Positions 21,256 through 32,193 of a stretch of 64,000 nucleotides of DNA are shown piece by piece (within the stretch, counting starts at the first letter, position 1; each line of letters starts with the position of its first letter). The translations under genes and the position numbers were made by a program. This DNA comes from Dendrocalamus latiflorus (Eukaryota; Streptophyta; Magnoliopsida; Poales; Poaceae). The notes beneath the pieces are model-generated. The model was not told where the DNA came from. It did no database searches and saw only the letters and a list, made by a program, of their open reading frames with translations. The stretch is from contig CM029650.1 of assembly GCA_017311315.1 (NCBI GenBank), positions 15,482,215 through 15,546,214 of the forward strand, given 5' to 3'.

Positions 21256-22059
21256 TACTGTTGAGACCCGAATTTTCAAATTCAGACTCTCCAATGTATT
21301 TTGCACTAGTTCAGGATCATGCTAGTGCAAACAGTGTAACATAGATGATATATCGATCATATCACGGTTTACTAAGAAAAGACTCAAATATTATTAGTTA
21401 TCAGAGTTGCGACCTTATGGCCAAGCTTATAGATAATAGCGTGAAAGGCTTACCAAAAACTAGCAGTGAAAAATAGAAATAAGCATAGTAGCCATTTGAC
21501 ATGCGCACATACAACCAACTGGGGAGCTGAGAGACCATGTGGAGGTGACCACATGCTTGTGATGAGTAATTGACAAGTTTTCTAGAAAGTTTGAGTTTGG
21601 TTTATGCGTTTAGTGCCATGATGGCATTTGGCTCAGTCGGGTTTGGTTAGTCGGATTTGAGGCGTATTCTTCTTCCCGTTTGAGTTGTTGGGCCATTTTA
21701 TGCTTGAGTATGATTTGTTGATGCTAATGAGGTTTACATATTTTGAGTGGTGCTATGTAATGTGTTTCTTGTCTGTGATGGCTGCAGGACATTAAGGTGG
21801 AGTCGTGGCGAGGTACGGGATGACCGGATTAGGCGCAGGCGGTGCCGAGGTCAGAACGGTCGAGGTGTGCTGAAGACGGCGAGGACTCGAAGTGTTTGCG
21901 AGGCTTGGAAGACAAGGAATGAGGAAGCTTCCCAGAAGGTGCACGAGAGGCGTTTTGGGAAATACACAAAGCTGCACTACAGGAAGTGGATTGGATAAAG
22001 CACAAGAGTTGTTGGAGGCTTAGTGGATAAAGAGAAAATGAAACCCATTAGTGGGAGGC

Positions 22060-22067
22060 TATAAAAG
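22060..22067 (+). promoter_or_regulatory. LTR TATA box (copy 2)
   Basis: GGCTATAAAAGGAGG, the same context as in copy 1. Confidence 0.65.
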
Positions 22068-22924
22068 GAGGGTGTCTCCTGCATGGTCTTCATGATTTTG
22101 GGGCTGTTTTTGCTTTGTGTCTCTTTTCTTTAGTGGTTGAGAGTTGGTGGAGAGGGCAGAGTTCTGTTGTGCTCTTGTCCCCTACGTGTGTGTTCCTCCA
22201 GGAGAGGCATGTAGCTTGTGTTCTCAATCCAAGCGCGTATGGGGACGTAGAGGTTGTAATCCTGTGTAATCTTGTATCTCTCTTCCTCTCTATCAATACA
22301 AGGATGATTTTGTTGGCTGTTTTCATCTTTTGGCTCTCTCTGTGATGAATTTCAATTTCTGCAGTTTCTCTGTCCCTTCTTTGTTTTCTCGTGGTTTGAG
22401 TTCAATCCTTGCTCTCTTGATGGGTTCTTGATTGCCTAGAGATGGGAATGAATACAAGGTCCCTTGGGCATTCCATTTTCAAGAACAAGAGAAGGATTCA
22501 ATAGTTCTTGTGATTACTCAAAGCCTCGTCATCTTCTCCTCTGTTGTTGAGCTTTCTAGGGTTTGGGTACAGAGGACTCTTAGACCCTTTGATTCCCTTC
22601 ATAACTTGGCATAAGATTTGATTTGGAAAGTCCTGAGTTCTTCGCTAAGTAGATTCCAGAAGCTCATGAGAAAAGGATTCAAGATCGATGAGTAATTTGG
22701 GTTTTGGTTCAGATTTTGCAAAGGTTTCAGATTTTTGTCATAATCTGAACTTCTTGCTATTTGGTTGAAATCTTTTGTTTTCTGGAGTCCCTTTCCTATT
22801 AGAACTTAGTCCTTGCTCTCTTGGTTGAAAAAGATCAGAAGACTCTATCAAATATCTTCGAATTGAGCAATCTCTGAAACTTCAGTGCAAATTTTCTGTC
22901 TGCAGTTTTGCCTCTCGGGGGTGG

Positions 22925-23062
22925 GCCGGTCAGACCAGCATATAAATGGCGGTCAGACCGCATATAGCCGGCGGTCTGACCGGCGGCAAAGGACTGGTCA
23001 GACCAGCCTGGCTACTGCGGTCTGACCGCCCGGTATTTGAGGTCAGACCGGCCCCCTTTGGT
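22925..23062 (+). repeat. Cluster of GGTCAGACCGG-type palindromes (copy 2)
   Basis: Six to seven variants of GGTC(A/T)GACCG occur in about 140 bp. The spacers differ from copy 1. Confidence 0.8.
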
Positions 23063-25524
23063 TCTTGTGCTGATTTTCGGTCTTTATCTTGGGTATTCAT
23101 CTTGATTCTCTTTTATGCCTTCTTTGAGCTTCCAGAGAGTTTAAGTCCTCCTCTTTATAGCTTTTGTAGCCATAGGAGAGGAGACTTGCATGTGAGTACT
23201 TTTCAGGGGAGTAATTTTTTTAAAAGGGCACCATTCACCCCCCTCTGTTGCTGATTTCGATCCAACAGGAGCTAAGTCCTAATTCGTGAAGTCGTCGAAG
23301 TATCCTCCTTTAGGTGCCTTCTACTGATATGGTTCCTCTTCTTCAACTTAGCAACAATAGGCACAAAGTGCTTCGGAATTAGAATGAAGAAGAACGGGCT
23401 TCTAGAAGTTTGAACCTAAAGAAACGAATAAACTGAATTTCTAGAATTATTTTTCTAAAGGAAAATAAATTTATGATGACAGCAGGAGATTTTCTTTTTC
23501 AGCTATTATTTTTGTAAAGAGAAAGGGAATTATGACATCATGATGTTGTCAGCCCATGAATTGACTGAGGCTGACCAGTGGGCCCGGTCTACCGTGGACC
23601 AAGTCCATGGACCGAAGGCTTGCTGAGGTGGCAAGGGAGATGACATTTCATTTACGTGGCGGCTAACTAGACTCAAAATTCTGACATGGCGAACAAGTGG
23701 CGCACATGTGGAAGAGAGGAACTGAGGTGTCTCTAGGGCTTGACGTGGCTGCTGACCTGGCGAGCGAGCGCTGGCGTGGTGTGCCACGTGGTGCCATGTG
23801 GTAGCCATGTTGGCCGTTCGCTGACGTGGCCTCATTGGTGTGCGACGATGCTCTGGGACTGAGGGTCGCCGGCGGTGTCATGGACGACGACGGCCAGGGA
23901 GCAGCATACAAGAGAGACAAGAAGGAGGGGAGTGCGTTGATCCTCACAGATTTTACCATGGGTGGCAAGAGAGTGCTCGGTGATGAGGAAGGCGGCGGTG
24001 CAGATAGGAGCTCTGGTGGGGAGGGTATTTCGGTGGGGTTCGAGCTCGACGGAGGGGCGGCACGGTCAGTGGAGGCTCGGCGTTGCCGAATATGGGGTAA
24101 TAATGCGCGGAGGTGGTTGAGGCACCCAGAATTCCTCGCTGGAGGAGCTCGTCAGCGCGGGAGAAAGACGGCAGTGCTGAAAAAGCTCGAACTTCAGGAG
24201 GAGGATTTTGGGGAGGGGATGAGGTGATTGAGGAAAGGAAGCTCGGCGAGGGTATTTATAGGGAAGGGGGTGGCCGAACGACGAGCTAACCATGCGTGAA
24301 AATGGTGGCGGTGGTGGTCGTTGAGGGGAGATAGGAGCATGGGTTGGTACGGGGAGTGGGGAGTGGGCGCGGGCATTACGGCGCAAGAAGACAGAGAGAG
24401 CCGGTGCACAGGGATAAGGGCGAGGTCGAGAAGGGCGGGGTGATTGAATGGCCGAGGTGACGGTGCGGCCGGGACGGGAGAAGCCAGGCAAGAAAAGGAG
24501 TGGGCGGCTAACCTGTGGCTCGGTGGGAAGAGAGAGACCAGACAGTGGGGCCCGCTGGGAAAGAGGCGCCGACAGGTGGGGTCCACATGGGAGAGAGAGA
24601 GAGAGAAAGGGAAGGCGAGGGAACGACGGAGATTGGTTCAGTGCGGGTTGAGTGAATCTGAACTGTCCACTTGTCAGCCTAAGAAGGAGAGAGGGTTAAG
24701 ATTTAAATTTGATTGTCAATTTTCCCAAAAAGCTAGAAAGCTCAAAAAGGTTAAGAGAAATACCAAATAAATTCTAAAAATTCCATAAAAATCATAGAAA
24801 TTCCTTGAATCATTTTGGAATTAGGCAAATATTTCCAATTTAATTTGGTATAAGTTTTTATACTTAAAATACTTTTTAATTTAAAATAGATTTTAAACTC
24901 CAAAAAAATCACAGTAAATTCAGACAAAAGTCAATAAGTCCAAACAATTAATTTGAATTAGTATTTTTTATGAAAATTCAGAATAACCTTTGTTTAATAA
25001 TATTTTTAAGTTTTTACTTAAATTACTTTTCAAACCAAGCCTTTTAAAAGCATAAAATTAGGGCAAGTCAAATTCATAACTTGGGCAACCAAAACAATTT
25101 TTTATTTTAAACCAAATTAAATTAATTTAAAAAATGTTTCACTCATAAATTGAAATAAATAGCTGGGCTATTACAACTATCTCTATGCCCAACCTACACA
25201 TGCAAAGATGAAAGAACATTTTCTCGGCACAAGTTCTCTCTAACTTGACCAACATTACTTCACACACGCATAATATACCCTTGACATCCATAAACGTGAT
25301 CCAAATCATCCACAACCTCAAATTCACGCTTTCCAAAAATCAACCTCAGACTACTAAGAAAAACCGGTCAGACCACCATGCACAGGCCAGTAAGACTGCT
25401 GGCCCAACACGAGTACTCAAAGACTATGAGTACTTAAGGTATTCAAAAGTCAAAAGAATTGTAATTCTCAAAGCTACGACAACCGACAATTGAATAGTCA
25501 CTGTACCACTGACCATCAACCAAG

Positions 25525-25740
25525 TTCTGTAGCTACAACTTCCAACTAGGTGCTATAGCTATAACTACCGACCAGGTACTATAGCTACTTATAGCTACAA
25601 CCTCCGACCGAGTACTGTACCTACGACCTCCAACTGGGTACTGTAGCTACGACCTCCGATCAGTTACTCTAGTTTACGACTTTCGACCGGTTCACTATAG
25701 CTACCGATAGGTTCACTGTAGCTTAGGACCGGTTAACTGT
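25525..25740 (+). repeat. Degenerate repeat with AGCTACGACCTCCGACC and TACTGTAGCTA
   Basis: About eight imperfect units of roughly 25-30 bp with alternating (G/T)TACTGTAGCTA and ACCTCCGACC(G/A)GGTACT. Confidence 0.65.
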
Positions 25741-25774
25741 AGCTTTCACTGCATTTTACAATTATTGACTAGGC

Positions 25775-26040
25775 ATGGTCGACCAGCCATGGTCATTCTA
25801 CCGTGGTAGTTCAGCCATAGTCATTTTACCATGCTTGACCGACCGTGGTCGATCTGCCATGGTCGTTATGCTGTGGTCGACCTACCATGGTCGATCTGCT
25901 ATGGTCAATCTACTGATTGGACTGCCCAACATAAGGTCGATCGGACCACCCAACACAAGGCCAATTGGACCATTGACTCCCATCTATGGTCGAAGCCTGC
26001 TGGTCAGACTGCCCAATACAAGGTAGTTAGACCGCGTAAT
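25775..26040 (+). repeat. Array of CCATGGTCGACC and CCCAACACAAGG motifs
   Basis: About ten variants of CCATGGTCGA(C/T)C at 25775-25915 are followed by three to four CCCAA(C/T)A(C/T)AAGG(T/C)C units. Confidence 0.65.
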
Positions 26041-28379
26041 CTGAGTATTCCAGCAATTCTAGATTTACCATAGTGCATCAACCGAAACTTTCACAAACAC
26101 AAATTTCAACACAACCCAAATGTCAAGTATTCATCATCATTTATTCATGACATATCCACATGGTCTAACATAATGTAAAAGCAAAAAGTATTGACTGATG
26201 AATAGTAGCGGTTGATAGAAGTAGCTTATAGAAACTGGGTGTTCTATGATGACCAACATTTTACCATGGGGTAAAAATGCTAGTCAATGGATTATTATTC
26301 GCCAATAGAACATCGCTTTAATGAATAATAAGTCCATTAGAGTGTTGCAGTAGAATAATAATTAGAGACAAAATAAGATATTACAAGAATATAGCCACAC
26401 AGGGCTAAAATTTATTACACAGCCTTGAGGGCTTGAATATTACAATATTTAGAAATGAAAATGTTCTAGCTACCATCTATCTAAAATGAAGATAATAAAC
26501 TACACCCTATCATGATCGAGTTCACCATGGACGATTGCCGACCACCGCCTACTCCATTCGACCTCCACACAGGATGTCCTCCTCGTTCTCATCGTATTAC
26601 GAGCCCATAACATTCCATCCAGGTAGTATTTCAATTCATCCAGGTAGACTCTACCAAATCATAGCTATTCTCTAGACTAACATACTCCTAAACAAGGGAA
26701 GATAATAGCAACGGTGAGTACGGAAGTACACAACAAGTGTTATTAGCAAAATGCATTGAATGCTCATCTTCTAACATTTCTACGAACATCCTATCTCATC
26801 CTCATGCTCATTTTGTTTCTCTCTTCTTCCTCTCTTTCTCATGATTTATAGAAAATAAAGTTTCATTGTTAGGTTTTGAAAGAAGTCTACATTATTACTT
26901 TAGATACCTACTGAACACTCGTATAGTGGCATCAAACCACCACTGATTTCCGTAGCCTCCAGTATAGGAGACAGGCATGAATTCATGATTTATATAGCAC
27001 TGCAAAGGCTTGTACCACCTTACCCATAGTCACTCTAATCCTTGTAGCGAGTGGTTCTTCGCATTTCCTTAGATGTGATGCTTAGATCAGAGTACATAAC
27101 TTTTATATCTATCTTAGTATATTATATCTCCACCTAGCTACTCTCAATCGGTAGCTTGGGGTGGTATCTGAGCCTCACCCAGACCCACTGAAAGCCTCAT
27201 AATTGGTGGTTGGGCCGATTCGTTCACCCATACCCAACACTTAACTTCATAATATATCACCTTTGCGTACCCCGCTTCTGGTATCTGACTAGCCCTGGGT
27301 TCTTGCAATATGCTTCCCCCACTTTTGGCCTATGTACCAGTTCTGGATTCTTGCGACTGTGGATCCCCCACTCTTGGTTCTGGTCCAGCTCTAGGTTCCT
27401 CTTCTAATTAATACTTACCCATATAGAGAATATAATAACCTTGATAGAGTTACTAATTCTGCCCACCTTTAGACGAAACAATGGTTGATATGATTGATAT
27501 GGTCTATTACACACGTGAAGTTTGATTAACCTTATATTTTATCCCAATGCAGAAGGACCCATACTTTCCCTTTTCTCTCCTGCCCTGGGGACCCTCCACC
27601 TACTTATTTGCTGGCCTGACAGTGGCTTCTCCAACTGTTTGCCAATCTCTTCCTTTTCTTTCTCACCATAATCATTCGATTTAAATATGATTTTCATTTT
27701 TATGCATGGTGATAATAACTTAATTGGGAAATACTTTATTTTACTGAAGATACTCTGGTCATATGCTCAAAGGGATGCTTGCCTAGACTTTTAACCATAG
27801 CTTCATATTCTGGTAGGATCTTGTGAAGTCCTGCCCATGACTCGGATTGCCATTTGCAATTAGATACGTTGGCTATGACTTAATTTATGCAAGTATAAAG
27901 ATGTCGTATGTCGATGTGCTTGTGCTTCTAGAGTGATGCTTCGGTCAACTTAAATTGGTCTTGGTAATTATAATTTATTTCTATCCGATACACATCGCTT
28001 GACACTAACGTACTGGCATTAGGGACTGTGGCTTATCTAGGGGGTATATTCAGTGTTTTATTGATTATCAGCAATTTATCGATTAGATATGATTAAATGA
28101 ATACACGTACAAATATAATGACAAAAATTATTTCTAGCTAATTTCACGTATGCAATTATGTCTATTTAATTTCTCATAGGTGTGTACACATTTATCTACC
28201 TCTCTAAATAATTTTAGATTTCAAGGTCACTCAAATAAATTCTTCCTTCTTGGTACTGGTACTTTCCCCATAATTAGTACACGTGTGCCGAGTTAAGTTA
28301 CAAATGCAAAAGAAATTAAATCTTAATTAAATAAATTATACTAAGGCATCCCCGTGTGATCCCTAAATTTTATTTTATT

Positions 28380-29125
28380 CATTTGTGGGTTTTTATGATT
28401 GAAATGCTATTTAAATCATTGCGCATAATTTTAGTCACTATGGTAATTTTAAATTGACGTGTATTAATTTAAATAAGTGCACACTGTTTTAAATCTCCAC
28501 CTACTACTCTTGGTCCTTTAATGGAAATTAATTTATTATAATGATCCTAGATAATTATTATTGGGTTACTACAATTTATATGCTGCTAACAAAATTAACT
28601 AGGTATTTAAATGATATTATGATACTTTAATTCGTACGCATACAAGTTTGAGCCTGTGGATGTCACTTAATTTATTTTTAATAGCTATGAATATTTATTA
28701 GAGGAGTTTTGTAATTCAATATGATTAACAAGGTTAATTAGGTATTTAACTATGAAACAGAATGATTTAAATGACAATATACTAATTTAATCGGTACGCG
28801 CTATGCTTTAATCTGCCGATGTCATTCAATTTATTTTAATCATTATGTATAATTATTAATGGTTTTCTACCATTTAAATAGAATTAACCAAAATATTTGG
28901 GTATTTAAATATGTCATGAAGCGATCTAAATGACAGTACACGAATTTTAATCTGTACACTACTAGCTTTAATCTACTCATAGCACTAAATTTATTATAAT
29001 ATTCTTGAACAAATATTTATGATTTTCTATTATTTAAATATGACTAACTAAATTAATAAGGTATTTAATCTAGCAACAAAATGATTTAAATGAAAGTACG
29101 TGAATTTAATTGATCCTGTTTAACT
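28380..29125. repeat. AT-rich tandem repeat, about 160 bp period
   Basis: A landmark similar to GATGTCA(T/C)TTAATTTATT recurs at 28659, 28818 and 28978 (159-160 bp apart), with one or two more diverged copies upstream. Units share TTAACAAG/AATTAG, GGTATTTAA and AATGATTTAAATGA. Confidence 0.75.
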
Positions 29126-29196
29126 TCTCTCTTCTAATCTCTCTCTTTCCATGTCTTGTTCAGCCGAATGGCTTAGCTGGCCATTTCTTCCCCCCA

Positions 29197-29228
<32 letters not shown>

Positions 29229-29563
29229 CCTTATCCCCTTCTTCCTCCTTCCTCTTGCCCTTCCCCCTTTTTGCCTCCCACCAGCACCGCTTACTCCCCT
29301 GCCCTAGCCTCCTTATGCCAGCCCCTGCTCATCCAGCAGCCTATCCATGCACCTCCTCGCCTCTCGTCCATGGCCTCCTCTCTCCAGTGGCTCTTCCCCG
29401 ATCTGGTCTCCTCTCCTGCGCCCCCAGCCACCCTGCTGCCTCTGGCTACTCCCATCTCCGGCCACCGCCCTTGGCTTCTCCTGCACGTCCCCTACTAGCT
29501 TTAGTCACCGAATCCACCGCCTATGAATGTGAATTGGCTCCTCCATATGTCGGCCACGGCTCC
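29126..29563. other. GC/CT-rich flank of the nested insertion (continues at 56014)
   Basis: Includes a (TC)n microsatellite at about 29203-29231 and a Pro-rich ORF. The same kind of sequence resumes at 56014, so the outer element inserted here. Probably the GC-rich block of another LTR. No gene. Confidence 0.5.
29203..29231 (+). repeat. (TC)n microsatellite
   Basis: About 14 TC dinucleotides in a row. Confidence 0.95.
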
Positions 29564-29791
29564 TGTGGTAGGGGTGGCCCCCACCTGAGCTTGAGTTGCA
29601 AGGCCCAACGGGATATGTGTAATTACCTATGTGCCCCTAGGGGAGACAAGTATATGTAAGGGCAAAGTTGTAATTAAACCCTATGAGGAAATATATACAC
29701 GCCCCACGTATGGAAAGGGGGCAAACATTGTCCATTCATCTCATCCACTCCACTACTCTTCTACTTTACTGTTTGGCCAGTAGTCACAACA
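29564..29791 (+). mobile_element. 5' LTR of outer element (228 bp)
   Basis: TGTGGTAGGGGTGGCCCC...CAGTAGTCACAACA. Close match to 55774-56013, including AAGGCCCAACGGGATATG and CCCTATGAGGAAATATATAC. Confidence 0.85.
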
Positions 29792-29792
29792 G

Positions 29793-29812
29793 TTGGCACC
29801 ATCTGTAGGGAC
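29793..29812 (+). promoter_or_regulatory. Primer-binding site of outer element
   Basis: TTGGCACCATCTGTAGGGAC directly follows the LTR, the position and TGG start expected of a tRNA primer site. Which tRNA was used is not determined. Confidence 0.6.
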
Positions 29813-29844
29813 AACGAAGAGCAAGCTGTAGAATTTGAGGAGTG

Positions 29845-30990
29845 ATGGCACCAAAAAAAGCTTCATCGACGACGAGGAAGAAGCGGACTACGATGGCAAC
29901 ACTAGCTCCGCGAGTGCCAACGTCGACATCTGTGGCACCACGGTCGGCCCTGCTGAGGGCGCGGTGGCCGGCCTCGTTAGCGGTGCCCGGGTCAGTGGGA
30001 GCAAAGACGCCGGTGCCGGCACCGGCATGATCGACAACCCAGCATCTAGCGCAGGGGCGGCAGGTGGCCCCAATGGCCGCACCGATCTCGCCACCGATCT
30101 TGGGGCCCAGCGCACTGATGCGCCGACCAGCCCTGGTGCACAGGCTGTAGTCGCTAGCAACCTGGCAGTACGCGCCGCCGCTCAGGCCGGTGTAGCCACC
30201 TTGACAGTGCAAAATGCCCTGCTGGCGGCCCTCGGCACGTTGCAGCGTGAGCAAGCAGATCTCTGTGGCACTATGCGAGAAATGCAAGAGGCTCAGAACC
30301 AGCAGGAGGTGCAGAGCCAGCAGGAGGCACGGAGCCAGCAAACCCTGCTGGCAGCGAATGCAGAAGCTATACCAGATCAGGCGAACAGCCACGACGCTCC
30401 CACCTCCAGTCGCGTTGCGCTTTGACGTATAGATCCAGAGTCCCCTCTCTCTATTGGCCTGTAGTAGTCGGCGTGGCCGGAAGACTTCAAGTTCCCCACC
30501 ATCGAACCGTACCAGGGTGATACGGACCATAGGGAGTTCATTCGCGTGTACGAGACCACCATCGAAGGTGCTGGCGAGATGACTCCACCAAAGCGAAGGG
30601 GCTGCTGCTTGCTCTACAGGGACTAACGCTCTCCTGGTTCTTCATCATAGAGCTAAATTCCATCCACGCATGGGAGCAGATCCAAGATCGTCTCTACAAT
30701 AACTTTCAGGAAAACTACGTCGAGCGTGTCGACGTGGATTAGCTCTTCACCATTAAGTAGAAGCCTTCGAAAAAGCTTCGAGAGTACTTCAAACGTTTTG
30801 CTAAGGTTCACTACCAGGTCAAAGATGTCAACGAGACCACGATCATTAACGCAGTGATTCAAGGCCTTCGCCTAGGGCCACTGGCTGAATATAACGCGCG
30901 CAAGCCGATAAGGATGGTGGCCAAGCTCTTCGACAAGATGGAGGAGTACGCGAGGGAAAAAGAAGAAGATGTGTAGCGGCGCAGAGGCAG
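29845..30990 (+). pseudogene. Tat-lineage gag pseudogene (outer element)
   Basis: It starts MAPKKAS at 29845. The remainder matches, in shifting frames, the Gag of the inner element: a Gln-rich coiled segment near 30240-30340, a WPEDFKFP motif near 30476, then the capsid-like part to a KLFDKMEEYA motif near 30920-30945. Stops (for example the TGA at 30423 and several after 30620) and frameshifts break it. It ends abruptly near 30990 where protease and pol would follow. Confidence 0.75.
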
Positions 30991-31951
30991 AAGACAGCTT
31001 TTTGCAAGGCATAGCTGAGCCGGACGACCCCCTCGAGCTATGGCGTCTACAACACCATGCTAGGTCTTTCTAGGTGCTAGATGGCAACCTGCACAAATGG
31101 GGAGTTTGCGCTCCACTCTTGCTCGATCTCGATCTCGTACTCGTACTCGATCTCGGTCGCCGATGAGCTGCGTTGGCTAGAGGAACTGCCACGGCTTGAC
31201 GACACGATAGCGCTCGGCCGGTGAGAACAGTCGTCACCACGGGCCATCTCAGTTGCAAGCCTTCCAAAGACGGTGAGCGGTACACGACGACGGCCTCCTG
31301 GGTTAACCTCTCACAGCACCGGTGGTCACACACGGTTGACAGCGCGAAGTGCGGTGATGAAGGGCGCCGGAAGATGGTGTATACGACAGCGGGGCGCATG
31401 AGAGTAGTGGGCGAAAAGGCAGTGTTGATGCAGAAGTACAAAGTGGGATAGCGAAGTGACGGTGACCCCTCTTTTAAAGACCATCCGGCTCCCCCATGAT
31501 TGGGAAGTTCAATCAGTGGAAACTGACGCCACACGACCTCCCAATCACTCCCGCACACGTGTCCCACAATGCCTCAAACACACGCTCGTCGAGGCCCAAC
31601 ACTGACTGATAGCGCACAACACGTAAATACGATTTCGCCACATGTCCCACTATGTTCGATGATGGTTCAACTTTGGCGTGCAAACATCATTAAACCGGTT
31701 CGCACGATCGTGGTCAAACGCCGACTAATAGCGCATGATGCGCCAATACAATGTGGCCGTGTGTCGCACTACGTCCGAAGGTCGCTTCGACTTCGGTATA
31801 CAAAGGGACGTTAAGACTTCAAGCGGGTACCGAAATTACTTCGACCCACGCAGCCCATCATCGAATGCATCACAAGCTGCACGGACGGAAGAGGCCAAAG
31901 GGCTTAGCGACATGGTTTTTGCCCGTGAGAAGCCCTTTACCATGAGAGGCT
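30991..31951 (+). other. Non-coding 3' region of outer element
   Basis: Lies between the gag deletion point and the insertion at 31952. A 165-codon minus-strand frame (31567-31070) has no domain I recognise. The last 100 bp (31850-31951) match, reversed, 32194-32290, the equivalent polypurine-side region of the inner element. Confidence 0.5.
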
Positions 31952-32193
31952 TGTTGTGGTTACAGACCAAACAGAGAGAGTATGGTAGTGGAGAGTTAGG
32001 TGAGCAATGGCTTAGGGTTTTCCCCATGGCCTGTGTTGTATATATATATCCATATGGGGAGTGCTTTTACAATTATACCCTTACATCCGAATGTTCATCT
32101 CAGGGGCACTCATGTCATTACACATGTCCCATTTTGGGCCTTACATTCCTTCAACAGGCCTGCTGGGCTTAGGTGGGGGCCATCCCTACAATA
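31952..32193 (-). mobile_element. 3' LTR of inner element
   Basis: On the plus strand: TGTTGTGGTTACAGACC...CCATCCCTACAATA. It matches 55523-55766. Its 5' terminal dinucleotide (minus sense) is TA where the partner LTR has TG, a single G-to-A change. Confidence 0.85.

Larger units (their letters stand above)
18338..21259 (-). mobile_element. Ty1/copia retrotransposon relic (gag to GAG-pre-integrase part)
   Basis: Read right to left on the minus strand: a gag segment at about 21255-20990 matching the UBN2-type Gag pattern (LYTLCMEEGTW, IDYLNIFNKI); a degenerate zinc knuckle at 20913-20701 (CNLCDEECYMIKGL); then the region between protease and integrase at 18864-18634 (YVPSLKKNIISL, GGVMRV). 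Stops and frameshifts break it, and no RT or integrase is visible. A 1.7 kb solo LTR (18865-20568) splits it with a clean 5 bp TSD. Both ends are truncated by large-LTR DNA. Confidence 0.75.
21528..23267 (+). mobile_element. Solo LTR, 1.75 kb GGTCAGACC family (copy 2), TSD GGAGC
   Basis: Complete: starts TGAGAGACCATGTGGAGG and ends GATTTCGATCCAACA. GGAGC is repeated at 21523-21527 and 23268-23272. TATA at 22060; GGTCAGACC cluster at 22925-23062. It interrupts the large LTR at 21260-25175. Confidence 0.9.
21260..25175 (-). mobile_element. Large gypsy-type LTR (minus), split by a nested solo LTR
   Basis: The left end reads TGTTGAGACCCG and contains TTGCACTAGTTCAGGATC. The right end reads GGGCTATTACA, reverse of TGTAATAGCCC. 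The order of AT-rich DNA, GC-rich block (23530-24660) and a TATTTATAGG box at 24251 mirrors the plus-strand copies at 34772 and 49591. The flanking 5-mers (CTTAC and ACTAT) do not match, so one end is altered or two LTRs are joined. The GC-rich block produces overlapping ORFs on both strands that I do not accept as genes. Confidence 0.6.
25176..28379. mobile_element. Repeat-derived AT-rich DNA, probably another gypsy LTR
   Basis: No gene is visible. Sequence style at 26.1-27.6 kb resembles the distal halves of the large LTRs in minus orientation, but no end or TSD is found. It includes two short-motif arrays, listed separately. Confidence 0.35.

Noticed and set aside
23826..24770. ORFs of 100-141 codons on both strands
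   Set aside because: GC-rich block of a minus-strand large LTR; frames overlap on both strands and have no domain.
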